Position numbers and translations under genes: made by a program
Shown here: positions 8,852 to 17,564 of the stretch, in pieces
Position numbering within the stretch: the stretch's first letter is position 1
Layout of the letters: the number at the start of each line of letters is the position of its first letter
The notes under the pieces: model-generated
Databases searched by the model: none
Seen by the model: only the letters and a program-made list of their open reading frames with translations
What the model was told of the DNA's origin: nothing
Source: Alkalithermobacter paradoxus
GTDB lineage: Bacteria; Bacillota; Clostridia; Peptostreptococcales; Peptostreptococcaceae
Assembly (NCBI GenBank): GCA_002029295.1
Contig: MZGW01000005.1
Coordinates: 1-64,000, forward strand
Direction of reading: 5' to 3'
Length of the DNA stretch: 64,000 bases

Positions 8852-10051
8852 GTGTATAAGTTTAATACTATTGAAGAAGCTATAGAGGATATAAGAAATG
8901 GAAAGATGATAGTAGTTGTTGACGATGAAGATAGAGAAAATGAGGGAGACCTTGTTATGGCAGCAGAAAAAGTAACTCCAGAAAGTATAAACTTTATGAC
9001 AAAATATGGAAGAGGTCTTATATGTATGCCTCTTAAAGAAGATACTTTAAATAGACTCAATCTTCCTCAGATGGTTATAGATAATACAGATCTTCATAAG
9101 ACTGCGTTCACAGTTTCAATAGATGCTGTAGATACAACAACTGGAATATCAGCTCATGAAAGAGCCTTGACAATACTAAAGGCAATAGATTCAAATTCTA
9201 AACCTGAAGATTTCAAAAGACCTGGTCATATCTTCCCTCTTAGATCTATCGAAGGAGGAGTTTTAAAAAGAGCTGGTCATACTGAAGCTTCTGTTGATCT
9301 TGCTCAAATGGCCGGTCTTTATCCTGCTGGAGTTATATGCGAGATAATGAACGAAGACGGAACTATGGCAAGAGTTCCAGATCTTATGGAATATGTTAAA
9401 GATCACAACCTAAAAATAATTACTATAGCTGATTTGATAGCATATAGAAGAAAAAATGAATCATTAATAGAAAGAGTAACAGTTGCAGATATGCCTACAA
9501 AACATGGTCATTTCAAGGCTTTTGGATACATAAATAAGCTAAATGGTGAGCATCATATAGCTTTAGTTAAAGGAGATGTTTGTACTGACGAACCTGTTCT
9601 CGTTAGAGTTCACTCTGAATGTCTAACAGGCGATGCTTTTGGATCTTTAAGGTGTGACTGTGGTGATCAGTTCGCCTCTGCTATGAACAAAATAGAAAGT
9701 GAAGGTAAAGGAATTCTCCTTTATATGAGACAAGAAGGTCGAGGTATAGGTCTTATAAACAAGTTAAAAGCCTACTCTCTTCAAGATAAAGGAATGGATA
9801 CAGTTGAAGCTAATCTAGCTCTAGGATTTCCGGAGGATATGCGCGACTATGGTATAGGAGCTCAAATACTTCTTGATCTTGGAGTAAAAAGAATAAAGCT
9901 TATGACTAATAATCCAAAGAAATTGTTTGGTCTTTCTGGATATGGACTAGAAATAGTTGATAGAGTTCCTATTCAAATGAATCACAATGAAAAAAATGCT
10001 TACTATCTTAGAACTAAAAAGAAAAAATTAGGGCATATGCTAGAAATTTAA
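8852..10051 (+). CDS. ribBA: Bifunctional DHBP synthase / GTP cyclohydrolase II
   Basis: A 399-residue fusion supplying both precursors of riboflavin. The N-terminal half (about 1-200) is 3,4-dihydroxy-2-butanone-4-phosphate synthase, with [11 protein letters not shown] and the [12 protein letters not shown] segment. The C-terminal half is GTP cyclohydrolase II. Its zinc cysteines sit in [17 protein letters not shown] and its catalytic stretch is RQEGRGIGL. The start is GTG behind AGGAGGTGA, twelve bases after ribE. Both domains look complete, so one gene provides both branches. Confidence 0.97.
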   Translation: MYKFNTIEEAIEDIRNGKMIVVVDDEDRENEGDLVMAAEKVTPESINFMTKYGRGLICMPLKEDTLNRLNLPQMVIDNTDLHKTAFTVSIDAVDTTTGISAHERALTILKAIDSNSKPEDFKRPGHIFPLRSIEGGVLKRAGHTEASVDLAQMAGLYPAGVICEIMNEDGTMARVPDLMEYVKDHNLKIITIADLIAYRRKNESLIERVTVADMPTKHGHFKAFGYINKLNGEHHIALVKGDVCTDEPVLVRVHSECLTGDAFGSLRCDCGDQFASAMNKIESEGKGILLYMRQEGRGIGLINKLKAYSLQDKGMDTVEANLALGFPEDMRDYGIGAQILLDLGVKRIKLMTNNPKKLFGLSGYGLEIVDRVPIQMNHNEKNAYYLRTKKKKLGHMLEI

Positions 10052-10063
10052 GGAGGACTAAAG

Positions 10064-10525
10064 ATGAAGATTTATGAGGGAAATTTAGTTTCAAAAGGAT
10101 TAAAGTTCGGTATTATAGTTGGAAGATTTAATGAGTTTATAGGAGGAAAGTTGTTATCTGGAGCTATAGACGGATTAAAGCGTCACGGTGCTAATGAAGA
10201 AGATATTGAAGTAACTTGGGTTCCTGGAGCATTCGAAATTCCTTTAATAGCTAAAAAAATGGCAAAATCTAAAAAATACGATGCTATAATTTGTCTTGGT
10301 GCCGTTATAAGAGGAGCTACTCCTCACTTTGATTATGTATCTAGTGAAGTTTCTAAGGGGGTTGCTTCTGTATCTTTAGAAACAGATGTACCTGTTATAT
10401 TTGGGGTTTTAACTACTGATACAATAGAACAAGCTATAGAAAGAGCTGGAACTAAAGCTGGAAACAAAGGATACGAAGCAGCTGTTACAGCAATAGAAAT
10501 GGCAAATTTGATAAATGTATTATAA
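10064..10525 (+). CDS. ribH: 6,7-dimethyl-8-ribityllumazine synthase
   Basis: A 153-residue protein of normal length. It condenses the ribitylamino-pyrimidine with dihydroxybutanone phosphate and normally assembles into pentamers or 60-mer shells. Visible family motifs are [12 protein letters not shown] near the start, the substrate loop [26 protein letters not shown] and the final-third [20 protein letters not shown] precedes the ATG, and ribBA ends twelve bases upstream. It is the last gene of the operon. I see no clear terminator before the ferritin gene, so some read-through is possible. Confidence 0.97.
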   Translation: MKIYEGNLVSKGLKFGIIVGRFNEFIGGKLLSGAIDGLKRHGANEEDIEVTWVPGAFEIPLIAKKMAKSKKYDAIICLGAVIRGATPHFDYVSSEVSKGVASVSLETDVPVIFGVLTTDTIEQAIERAGTKAGNKGYEAAVTAIEMANLINVL

Positions 10526-10613
10526 TATTAAAAGATTAAAGCTTCATTTATCGGGTATATTATATTCGTGAGATAATATATTAATATGCGTTATTAAAAA
10601 GGAGGCTATTACT

Positions 10614-11123
10614 ATGGCGAGTGAAAAAATGATTAAAGCTTTAAATGAGCAACTTTTCAAAGAACTTCATTCTGAATATTTTTATATTTCTATGGAAGCT
10701 TATTTCTCATCACAAAACTTAGATGGATTTGCTAACTTCTTCAATGTTCAGGCTCAAGAAGAAAAGGCTCACGCATACAAAATATTTAACTATATACACA
10801 GAATAGGTGGAAAAGTAGAGCTTCAGGCTATACCTCAACCAAAAATTAATTTTGAAAGTCCACAAGAAGTTATACAGCTTGCACTAGAGCATGAAAAGTT
10901 TATAACTAAGTCAATTCATGATATACTTGCTCTTGCTATAGATGAAAGAGATTATACAACTAGTGCTTTTCTTCAGTGGTATATAAACGAGCAAGCTGAA
11001 GAAGAAGAGAGCATGGACAAAATACTAAATAAAATAAAGATCCTAAAGGGAGATCCTGCAGGAATGTTAATGCTAGATGCAGAGCTTGCTAAGAGAGTAT
11101 TCGTTCCTATCCCAGCAGAATAG
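10614..11123 (+). CDS. ftnA: Ferritin (non-haem iron storage)
   Basis: A 169-residue four-helix ferritin. The ferroxidase ligands appear in ELHSEYFYISMEAYF and in the EEKAH motif. A further Glu-rich stretch, QWYINEQAEEEES, closes the di-iron centre. It oxidises Fe2+ and stores it as ferric mineral in a 24-mer shell in the cytoplasm. The ATG follows AAAGGAGG. It lies between the rib operon and the spore-coat genes but has its own terminator. Bases 10526-10613 hold a loose A/T-rich inverted repeat but no convincing promoter or Fur box. Confidence 0.93.
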   Translation: MASEKMIKALNEQLFKELHSEYFYISMEAYFSSQNLDGFANFFNVQAQEEKAHAYKIFNYIHRIGGKVELQAIPQPKINFESPQEVIQLALEHEKFITKSIHDILALAIDERDYTTSAFLQWYINEQAEEEESMDKILNKIKILKGDPAGMLMLDAELAKRVFVPIPAE

Positions 11124-11129
11124 ATTTTT

Positions 11130-11157
11130 AAAGGCTATGAACATCATAGCCTTTTTA
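11130..11157 (+). terminator. Terminator of the ferritin gene
   Basis: AAAGGCTATGA, ACA loop, TCATAGCCTTT followed by a T run. Confidence 0.88.
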
Positions 11158-11235
11158 TTTTTATACAAGTTAATCACAAATAGTCCACAATTTGTATAAG
11201 ATATATTGAACAACAAATAAAGGAGGTAACCATTA

Positions 11236-11418
11236 ATGAATTGTCAACCTTACCCAAGACCTATTAATATGGGTCTTTATGGAAAAAAACTTGCTAGGGC
11301 TTATGTTCCTAATCAACCTTATGTTGGTATGGTTCCATTAGATGAGGCTTTAAGAAGAGGTAGTCTTTTCCCTAATCTATATCAACCATATACTAAAAAA
11401 GGAGTGAAAAAAAAATAG
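11236..11418 (+). CDS. cotJA: Spore coat-associated protein CotJA
   Basis: A 60-residue proline-, tyrosine- and lysine-rich protein of the CotJA type. It is the first of three tightly packed genes in the order cotJA-cotJB-cotJC known from Bacillus and Clostridioides. CotJ proteins are made in the mother cell and assembled into the spore coat. The ATG follows AAAGGAGG. Upstream, TTATACAA and TTGTATAA form an inverted repeat 23 bases apart. I could not place a sigma-E or sigma-K promoter with confidence. Confidence 0.85.
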   Translation: MNCQPYPRPINMGLYGKKLARAYVPNQPYVGMVPLDEALRRGSLFPNLYQPYTKKGVKKK

Positions 11419-11430
11419 GAGGATTGAGCT

Positions 11431-11688
11431 ATGAAGAATATATGTAAAGAAGATTTATTAAGAAAAATTCAAGAGCTTGAATTTGCAGCAGTAGATCTTA
11501 ACTTATATTTAGATACTCATCCATGTAATCAGATGGCTCTTAGAGATTATAATTGTATAACTCAAGAACTTATGAATATGAAAAGATTGTATGAAATGAA
11601 TTTTGGACCTCTTAGCAACTTTGGAACTGCTTTCAATCAATATCCTTTCTCTTGGGTAAATGACCCATGGCCATGGGAAACTGAATAG
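11431..11688 (+). CDS. cotJB: Spore coat protein CotJB
   Basis: An 85-residue protein with the family's LQxLEFAAVDLNLYLDTHP-like segment (here ELEFAAVDLNLYLDTHP) followed by YNCITQEL. The C-terminus is rich in Trp, Pro and Asn. It lies twelve bases after cotJA with AGGAGG before its start and twelve bases before cotJC. Its biochemical role is not known. It is required with CotJA and CotJC in the coat of Bacillus spores. Confidence 0.88.
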   Translation: MKNICKEDLLRKIQELEFAAVDLNLYLDTHPCNQMALRDYNCITQELMNMKRLYEMNFGPLSNFGTAFNQYPFSWVNDPWPWETE

Positions 11689-11700
11689 GGAGGTAAGTTT

Positions 11701-12273
11701 ATGTGGATATACGAAAAAAAACTACAATATCCAGTTAAAATAAAAAATAAAGATTTGAAGATGGCAAAATATATAATCACTCAATTCGGAGGTCCTGATG
11801 GAGAATTGGGAGCTGCTATAAGATATTTAAGTCAAAGATACACTATGCCAACTAGAAAAAGTGCTGCACTATTAACAGATATCGGTACAGAAGAACTTGC
11901 ACATCTTGAAATGATAAATGTGATGTTTTATCAGTTAATAAAAGATGCTACTCCTCAGGAACTTGAAAGAGCTGGTTTAGGGGGACAATATGTTCAACAT
12001 GGTCATGCAGTTTATCCACAAGATGCTAATGGAATACCTTGGACCGCAGCTTATCTTCAATCAACTTCAGACCCTATAACAGATTTGCACGAGGACATGG
12101 CAGCTGAACAAAAAGCTAGAGCAACTTACGAAAATCTTATAAACTTAACTGACGATGTCGATTTAATAGACGCTCTTAATTTCTTAAGACAAAGAGAAGT
12201 TATCCATTATCAGAGATTTGGAGAAGCACTAAGAGATGCTTATGAATATCTAGACTCTAAGAAGATTTATTAA
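11701..12273 (+). CDS. cotJC: Spore coat manganese catalase CotJC
   Basis: A 190-residue di-manganese catalase-like protein. The metal-binding Glu/His residues are visible in DIGTEELAHLEM and in the later DMAAEQKARATYE and RQREVIHYQRF helices. These match the four-helix ferritin-like fold of Mn-catalases. Homologues on Clostridioides spores break down hydrogen peroxide. It ends the cotJABC operon with a shared bidirectional terminator. Confidence 0.93.
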   Translation: MWIYEKKLQYPVKIKNKDLKMAKYIITQFGGPDGELGAAIRYLSQRYTMPTRKSAALLTDIGTEELAHLEMINVMFYQLIKDATPQELERAGLGGQYVQHGHAVYPQDANGIPWTAAYLQSTSDPITDLHEDMAAEQKARATYENLINLTDDVDLIDALNFLRQREVIHYQRFGEALRDAYEYLDSKKIY

Positions 12274-12280
12274 AAATAAG

Positions 12281-12308
12281 GCATAGGATTTTCATCCTAT
12301 GCTTTATT
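12281..12308. terminator. Bidirectional terminator between cotJC and the ABC-F gene
   Basis: GCATAGGAT, TTTC loop, ATCCTATGC. T-rich flanks are present on both strands, serving the two convergent transcripts. Confidence 0.8.
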
Positions 12309-12328
12309 GTATTAGATTAAGTATGATA

Positions 12329-13885
12329 TTATACCACTTTTGTAGTCCAATCCTCTACATTCCAAACATCTGTTATCCATCCTTCATAGAATTCTGGTTC
12401 ATGTGAAACTAAAACAACTGTCCCTTTGAATTCTTTCAGTGCTTTCTTTAATTCTTCTTTAGCGTCTACGTCTAAGTGGTTTGTAGGCTCATCAAGTACT
12501 ATCCAGTTTATATCTTTTATCATAAGCTTACAAAGTCTTACTTTAGCATTTTCTCCACCACTTAGTACCATCATTTGACTTGTTATATGTTCATTAGTAA
12601 GTCCACATTTTGCTAGAGCTTGTCTTACTTCATAGTTGCTAAGTCCAGGGAACTCTTCCCATATTTCTTCCATAGCTGTATTTCTATTATCTCTGCTACT
12701 CTCCTGTTCAAAATATCCAGGAATTACATTCTCTCCTAATGTAACCTGACCACTAACCGGCTTTAGTATTCCTAGTAGTGTCTTTAAGAGTGTAGATTTA
12801 CCAAGACCATTTACACCTTTTATAGCTACCTTCTTTCCTCTTTCTAATCTTACATTAAGAGGCTGAGTTAAAGGTTCGTTGTATCCTATAACAAGATCTT
12901 TAGCCTCAAATATAACCTTACCTGGTGTTTTTGCTTCATTAAATTTGAATGTAGGTTTTATCTTTTCTTTAGGTTTTTCTATTTTTTCCATTTTATCTAA
13001 TTGCTTTTGTCTACTCTTTGCTCTTCCAGTGGTTGAAATTCTAGCTTTGTTTCTAGCAATAAAGTCTTCAAGCTTTTCTATTTCCTTTTGTTGTCTTTCA
13101 TAAGCTTGTTCATGCTGTCTCTTTTTTAGTTCATATAATCTAAGGAAATCATCATAGTTTCCTGCATATCTAGAAAGTGCTCCATTTTCAACATGATATA
13201 TTACATTAACAACATCATTCAAAAATGGTATATCATGCGAAACTAATATAAAACTGTTCTCATAATTTTGAAGATATCTTTTTAGCCAGTTTATATGATC
13301 TTCATCTAGGTAGTTTGTAGGCTCATCAAGTATTAATATAGTTGGGTTTTCTAAAAGAAGTTTAGTTAATAAAACCTTAGTTCTTTGTCCTCCACTTAAA
13401 TCAGCCACATCTCTATCAAGACCGATATCTCCAAGCCCTAGTCCATTAGCTACCTCTTCTATTTTAGAATCTATTATATAAAATCCACTAGCCTCTAATA
13501 TATTCTGTATTTCTCCTACATCTTCCATCATCTTAGAAACTTCATCATCACTCGCTTGGGCCATTTTTTCATATATATTTAGCATTTCACTTTCAAGTTC
13601 GAACATATTTTTGAAAGCTTCTCTTAATACATCTCTTATACTTTTTCCTTTTGTCAATACCGTATGTTGATCTAAATATCCAACTGTAACTCTATTTGAC
13701 CACTCTACCTTTCCTTCATCAGGCATTAGACTTCCAGTTATAATGTTTAAAAATGTAGATTTTCCTTCTCCATTAGCTCCTATAAGACCAACGTGCTCTC
13801 CCTTTAATAACCTAAATGAAACGTCTTCTAGTATAGTTCTAGATCCAAATCCATGGCTTACATTTTCTACATTTAATACGCTCAT
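12329..13885 (-). CDS. ABC-F family ATPase (ribosome-associated type)
   Basis: A 518-residue protein with two ABC ATPase domains and no membrane segments, which is the ABC-F layout. Walker A motifs are GANGEGKST and GVNGLGKST. The signature LSGGQRTKV and LSGGENAKV motifs each precede a Walker B (ILDEPTNYLD and VLDEPTNHLD). The linker between domains is charged and Lys/Glu-rich (about 245-305), as in family members that reach into the ribosome. Housekeeping members such as YkpA/YbiT act on stalled ribosomes, while others protect from antibiotics. Nothing here points to resistance. AAAGGAG precedes the ATG. Confidence 0.9.
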   Translation of the reverse strand: MSVLNVENVSHGFGSRTILEDVSFRLLKGEHVGLIGANGEGKSTFLNIITGSLMPDEGKVEWSNRVTVGYLDQHTVLTKGKSIRDVLREAFKNMFELESEMLNIYEKMAQASDDEVSKMMEDVGEIQNILEASGFYIIDSKIEEVANGLGLGDIGLDRDVADLSGGQRTKVLLTKLLLENPTILILDEPTNYLDEDHINWLKRYLQNYENSFILVSHDIPFLNDVVNVIYHVENGALSRYAGNYDDFLRLYELKKRQHEQAYERQQKEIEKLEDFIARNKARISTTGRAKSRQKQLDKMEKIEKPKEKIKPTFKFNEAKTPGKVIFEAKDLVIGYNEPLTQPLNVRLERGKKVAIKGVNGLGKSTLLKTLLGILKPVSGQVTLGENVIPGYFEQESSRDNRNTAMEEIWEEFPGLSNYEVRQALAKCGLTNEHITSQMMVLSGGENAKVRLCKLMIKDINWIVLDEPTNHLDVDAKEELKKALKEFKGTVVLVSHEPEFYEGWITDVWNVEDWTTKVV

Positions 13886-14038
13886 CTTTATCTCCTTTTC
13901 TAATTCATCTTTAATTCTAATAATAATTTTATCTTCTCAAAACATAAAAGTCAAAGTAAACAAATTCCTAATATAGACATAAAAGTTTTTTTTATGTTAT
14001 CATAACAGAAATACATATTTTAAAAAGGAGATTACATT

Positions 14039-14785
14039 ATGGAAAATTTGGTTTTGGCTAAAGTGGGAAATAAAGAGATTACTAAATCTGATCTTGAATT
14101 CTTCAAGAAAGGCCTTAATCCTCAAGTATTAATGCAATTCAACTCTGAAGAAGGTCAGAAAAGACTACTTCAAGAACTTATCAATCAAGAAATGTTCTAC
14201 TTAGATGCTATCGAAAGTGGACTTGATAAAGATGAAGAATACGTTCGTGAAGTTGAAAGAATAAAAGCTGGTTTCTTAAAGCAATATGCTATAAACAAAG
14301 TTTTAATGAACATAGAAATAACTGATGAAGAGTTACTAAATTACTACAACGAAAATAAAGATTTATTTAAATCTCCAGAAATGACAAAAGCAAGCCATAT
14401 ACTTGTAGATAGCGAAGATAAAGCTAAACAGGTAATAGATGAGATAAATAATGGACTTTCATTTGAAGAAGCTGCTCAAAAATACTCAAGCTGTCCTTCA
14501 AATGCTCAAGGTGGAGATCTTGGAGTATTCCCAAGAGGAAGAATGGTTCCTGAATTTGAAGAAGCTGCATTTGCTATGAATGTAGGAGAAATAAGCACTC
14601 CTGTTCAAACTCAATTCGGATACCACATAATAAAAGTACTTGATAAAAAAGAAGCTGGCACTAAGTCTTTTGACGAAGTAAAAGATCAAATAGCTCAACA
14701 ATTAACAGCTCAAAAACAAGAAGAAGCTTACTTAGGTAAAATTAACGACCTTAAAGGAAAATATGAAATAAGCATAAATGAGTAA
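14039..14785 (+). CDS. Cytoplasmic parvulin-type peptidyl-prolyl isomerase
   Basis: A 248-residue protein. An N-terminal SurA/PrsA-like helical chaperone region covers about residues 1-110. A parvulin domain follows at about 112-210, with ASHILV, a GGDLGVFPRGRMVPEFE segment and FGYHIIKV. Unlike PrsA it has no signal peptide or lipobox, so it should act inside the cell, folding nascent or stressed proteins. A single gene with AAAAAGGAG before the ATG, convergent with the cold-shock gene and sharing its terminator. Confidence 0.9.
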   Translation: MENLVLAKVGNKEITKSDLEFFKKGLNPQVLMQFNSEEGQKRLLQELINQEMFYLDAIESGLDKDEEYVREVERIKAGFLKQYAINKVLMNIEITDEELLNYYNENKDLFKSPEMTKASHILVDSEDKAKQVIDEINNGLSFEEAAQKYSSCPSNAQGGDLGVFPRGRMVPEFEEAAFAMNVGEISTPVQTQFGYHIIKVLDKKEAGTKSFDEVKDQIAQQLTAQKQEEAYLGKINDLKGKYEISINE

Positions 14786-14787
14786 TA

Positions 14788-14816
14788 AAAAAGATGTGCC
14801 CTTGGCACATCTTTTT
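14788..14816. terminator. Bidirectional terminator shared by parvulin and cold-shock genes
   Basis: A 13-pair perfect stem AAAAAGATGTGCC/GGCACATCTTTTT with a three-base loop and T runs on both strands. The stop codon of the cold-shock gene lies at its edge. Confidence 0.9.
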
Positions 14817-15021
14817 AGTACATCTTTGTTACATTCGCAGCCTGAGGTCCTTTAACGCCTTTTACTACGTCGTAAGATACATTTTGACCTTCTTCTAAAT
14901 CTTTCTTTTCTCCTTTTTCTTTTATTGCAGATACATGTACAAATATATCTTCTCCTTCATCTGATGTTATAAATCCAAATCCTTTCTCTGGATTGAACCA
15001 TTTAACTACACCTGTTTTCAT
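14815..15021 (-). CDS. cspA: Cold-shock family nucleic-acid chaperone
   Basis: A 68-residue single cold-shock domain of standard length. The RNA-binding motifs RNP1 (KGFGFI) and RNP2 (IFVHV) are both intact. It binds single-stranded RNA and DNA and prevents secondary structure. GGAGG lies seven bases before the ATG. Only 71 bases separate it from the end of the ger operon upstream, so there is little room for the long 5' leader typical of cold-induced csp genes. Confidence 0.96.
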   Translation of the reverse strand: MKTGVVKWFNPEKGFGFITSDEGEDIFVHVSAIKEKGEKKDLEEGQNVSYDVVKGVKGPQAANVTKMY

Positions 15022-15092
15022 ATATAATCCTCCAAATCATCGTTTTGTAATTATTATTTGCTATATTAAAATTTTTATAAAATCCATATATT

Positions 15093-16178
15093 TCATATTT
15101 CACTACCTTGCGTTTTTTTGTTTTTTATTATTGAAATTATAAGTAGTATTATAGGTATTATTATTTGAAAAGGCATTGCATAATAAAGATGAATCTCTGC
15201 AGCAATAGTTGTTAGTTCAGTATAACTTGTATACAGCCAACTAGCTAAAGATATCACCATTAATGATATAGGTAAAACTAAAATTTTATAATCACTTAAA
15301 TTAAATACTTGAGCTATTCCAGTTACTACAGCGTACATACATATTATAATAGCACCTCCACCACCAAATAATAAGTTAATAGAAATTATTGGTTCAAGCA
15401 CAACCCTTGGAATTAAGCTAGAGCTAGTATGTGGAGGAAAGATATGTATCCCAAGGACATCAGGACCTAAAACCATAAGATCCCTAAGCATTATAGCTAA
15501 CATTACTAAACTAACTATAAATATTCCTGAGTACGTTGATTTAAATATACTTTCTTTTTTATTTAGACTTGGAAATATCATAAGAAATACTATAGCTTCT
15601 CCAAACGGAAATGTCACGCTTGAATAAAATGTGTTAATAACAGGCTGTATTCCATCTCCTAGAATTGGCTGAAGATTTTTTATATCAAATTCTACTATAA
15701 GTAGTCCAATTGTTAATATAACAAGTGTTATAAGTGTTGGGACGAATATTTGACTAGCTCTTGCTATAACTTCTATCCCTTTTCTTAATCCGTATGCAAG
15801 TACTAATATAAATAAAATATTTATAAAACTAATTGGTGTTTCTGGATAATTAACTGTTACCATATATTCTGAAGCTGTTCTAGTTATAAGTGCTGCTAAA
15901 TGCATAAAATACCATATGTAACATAACCCTATAATGCTTCCTATTACTTTTCCAAAGTGTTCTTTTAGAATTTCTATAAGAGTCTTTCCTGGATTGAGTA
16001 CAGATATATATAAATATATTGTTATTAAAATAGTCCCAACTATAGCTGCAATAATAAAAGATATCCACATATCTTGTCCTGCAGCTCTAGATGGCATTAC
16101 GATTGTGTAATCTCCAAATAAAAAAGCAATAACCAAAAACATCAATTGACTAGGTGAGAGTTTTGTATCTCTTATCAC
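15093..16178 (-). CDS. Spore germination receptor, B subunit (permease-like)
   Basis: A 361-residue protein with about ten membrane segments, of the GerAB/GerKB family (amino-acid permease fold). In germinant receptors the B subunit binds or passes the germinant in the spore inner membrane. It begins with SPSQLMFLVIAFLFGD, typical of the family, and keeps the conserved helix around YPETPISFINILF. It is the last gene of the ger operon, and its start overlaps the upstream small gene by four bases (ATGA). The germinant cannot be predicted. Confidence 0.9.
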   Translation of the reverse strand: MIRDTKLSPSQLMFLVIAFLFGDYTIVMPSRAAGQDMWISFIIAAIVGTILITIYLYISVLNPGKTLIEILKEHFGKVIGSIIGLCYIWYFMHLAALITRTASEYMVTVNYPETPISFINILFILVLAYGLRKGIEVIARASQIFVPTLITLVILTIGLLIVEFDIKNLQPILGDGIQPVINTFYSSVTFPFGEAIVFLMIFPSLNKKESIFKSTYSGIFIVSLVMLAIMLRDLMVLGPDVLGIHIFPPHTSSSLIPRVVLEPIISINLLFGGGGAIIICMYAVVTGIAQVFNLSDYKILVLPISLMVISLASWLYTSYTELTTIAAEIHLYYAMPFQIIIPIILLIISIIKNKKTQGSEI

Positions 16179-16393
16179 ATTATACCTCCCATTATACTCC
16201 TTACCATGTTTTCTATAAGTATAGATGGACTAGTAGGAGCTTTTCCTATAATCTGCAAATAACTAATCGTAAATCCTATTATAACTAAAGAAAAATAAAT
16301 GGAAATTACTTTCATTTTTTCTTTAGATTTTAGTAAATCAGATATATCTATCAATATAATTACCAAATAAGCTACAACTAACCCTATAACCAT
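16175..16393 (-). CDS. Small two-helix membrane protein in the ger operon (possible D subunit)
   Basis: A 72-residue protein with two hydrophobic segments (about residues 3-20 and 28-47) and a short tail. It lies between the C- and B-subunit genes, nine bases after the first and overlapping the second by four. Small two-helix 'D subunits' encoded with GerA-family receptors are known in Bacillus and modulate receptor function. This protein fits by size, topology and position. I cannot show sequence homology by eye. AGGAGGT precedes its start. Confidence 0.6.
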   Translation of the reverse strand: MVIGLVVAYLVIILIDISDLLKSKEKMKVISIYFSLVIIGFTISYLQIIGKAPTSPSILIENMVRSIMGGIM

Positions 16394-16402
16394 ACTTACC
16401 TC

Positions 16403-17563
16403 CTAAAGAGATTCTATAGTTTTTCCTATAAGACCTGTTCTTCTTATATTAACATTTACTCTTATCTTAACAGGTACGTTACTAAACTCTTCTTCCCATT
16501 GCAATCTATGCTCCTCTGCTAATTTTGGATATTTTCTTCTCAGTGCTTTATAAAATCCAACTACATCACTTTGATATTCTTTCTGAACTTTATACATCAT
16601 ACTTCTTATATAATTTTCTATTGCTTTCTCCGCTTCTTTTTCTAGTATTTCTGAATTTTCTCTTGTTGTTAAATCTCCTCTTCCATGTTGTTCTGCTAGA
16701 TTTACATCAGTTTTTATATCTATAAAAAATATATGCCTATAACCATTACTTTCTACATCTATATTAGTTTTGGACCTTAGAACTTCTAGTGCTACTTTTT
16801 CACTTTTATCAATTGGATTTTCAATCTCTATTATCATGCTTTTTATTTTATCCTTAACAAATAAAAGCCCTTTAGTTTCCTGCTCATTCAGGTAACCTGT
16901 TAATTTATCTTCTTTGAACACAGCAGCTCCACCTATTTCCATATCCTCTATATACTCAACTTTTCCTGTATTAGATTCTATAAGACCTATAGAAGGACTA
17001 TTCTCTGGATAATTAAGTTCTTTTATTACATCTCCTAGTGTCATAGTTTTTATCTTTGCTACATTTTCGTAGTTTTCCATTATACCCTTTATATATATAG
17101 CTGGTATATTTTCAAATGCACTTTTACTTTCAAGGACTTTTCTTGCAGTAATACCCTTACTTACAAGTACATATGGCTTAAGCCCTGGCTCGTGATCTCT
17201 TGCAAAGAAATCCAAATAATCTTCTATTCCCTCTTTGGCTAATTCCTCTCCAATAACTATTATTTGATAATGTCCATAATAAGGCTTTTTATCTATCATC
17301 TTTAGGGCATTTCTTGCAGCTTCAAATACTGTATTTCCTTTAAACGAAACTACCTTAACAGCATTCTGAACAGTTGGTTGATTAGCTTTAAGTAAACCTG
17401 GCTTTGCAATTTGTAGTGTAAGTTCTATTTCTCCATCATAGCCTTTATCAAGTCCTACCCCTATTACTATAGACCTTTCTCTTAAACTATTATTACTCCA
17501 GCAACCCGTCAAATTTATGGAAACTAATATAATAATTATTATAAGTAGTATTTTTTTTATCAT
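16403..17563 (-). CDS. Spore germination receptor, C subunit (lipoprotein)
   Basis: A 386-residue Ger(x)C family lipoprotein. The signal sequence ends in the lipobox LTGC at about residues 18-21. The mature part starts CWSNNSLRERSIVIGVGLD, typical of GerAC, and includes the DFFARDHEPG segment. It is anchored on the outer face of the spore inner membrane as part of the receptor. It follows the A gene with one base between them. The C-terminal segment YPKLAEEHRLQWEEEF also matches the family. Confidence 0.92.
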   Translation of the reverse strand: MIKKILLIIIIILVSINLTGCWSNNSLRERSIVIGVGLDKGYDGEIELTLQIAKPGLLKANQPTVQNAVKVVSFKGNTVFEAARNALKMIDKKPYYGHYQIIVIGEELAKEGIEDYLDFFARDHEPGLKPYVLVSKGITARKVLESKSAFENIPAIYIKGIMENYENVAKIKTMTLGDVIKELNYPENSPSIGLIESNTGKVEYIEDMEIGGAAVFKEDKLTGYLNEQETKGLLFVKDKIKSMIIEIENPIDKSEKVALEVLRSKTNIDVESNGYRHIFFIDIKTDVNLAEQHGRGDLTTRENSEILEKEAEKAIENYIRSMMYKVQKEYQSDVVGFYKALRRKYPKLAEEHRLQWEEEFSNVPVKIRVNVNIRRTGLIGKTIESL

Positions 17564-17564
17564 A

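Noticed and set aside
10526..10613. A Fur-type or other operator before the ferritin gene
   Set aside because: Only a loose A/T-rich inverted repeat is present, with no match to a known box that I could defend.
11161..11235. A sporulation sigma promoter of cotJABC
   Set aside because: The region has an inverted repeat TTATACAA/TTGTATAA, but no -35/-10 pair matching sigma-E, -G or -K well enough to report.
12329..13885. Antibiotic resistance by the ABC-F protein
   Set aside because: No inducible leader, mobile context or resistance neighbour is seen. Housekeeping ABC-F proteins have the same motifs.
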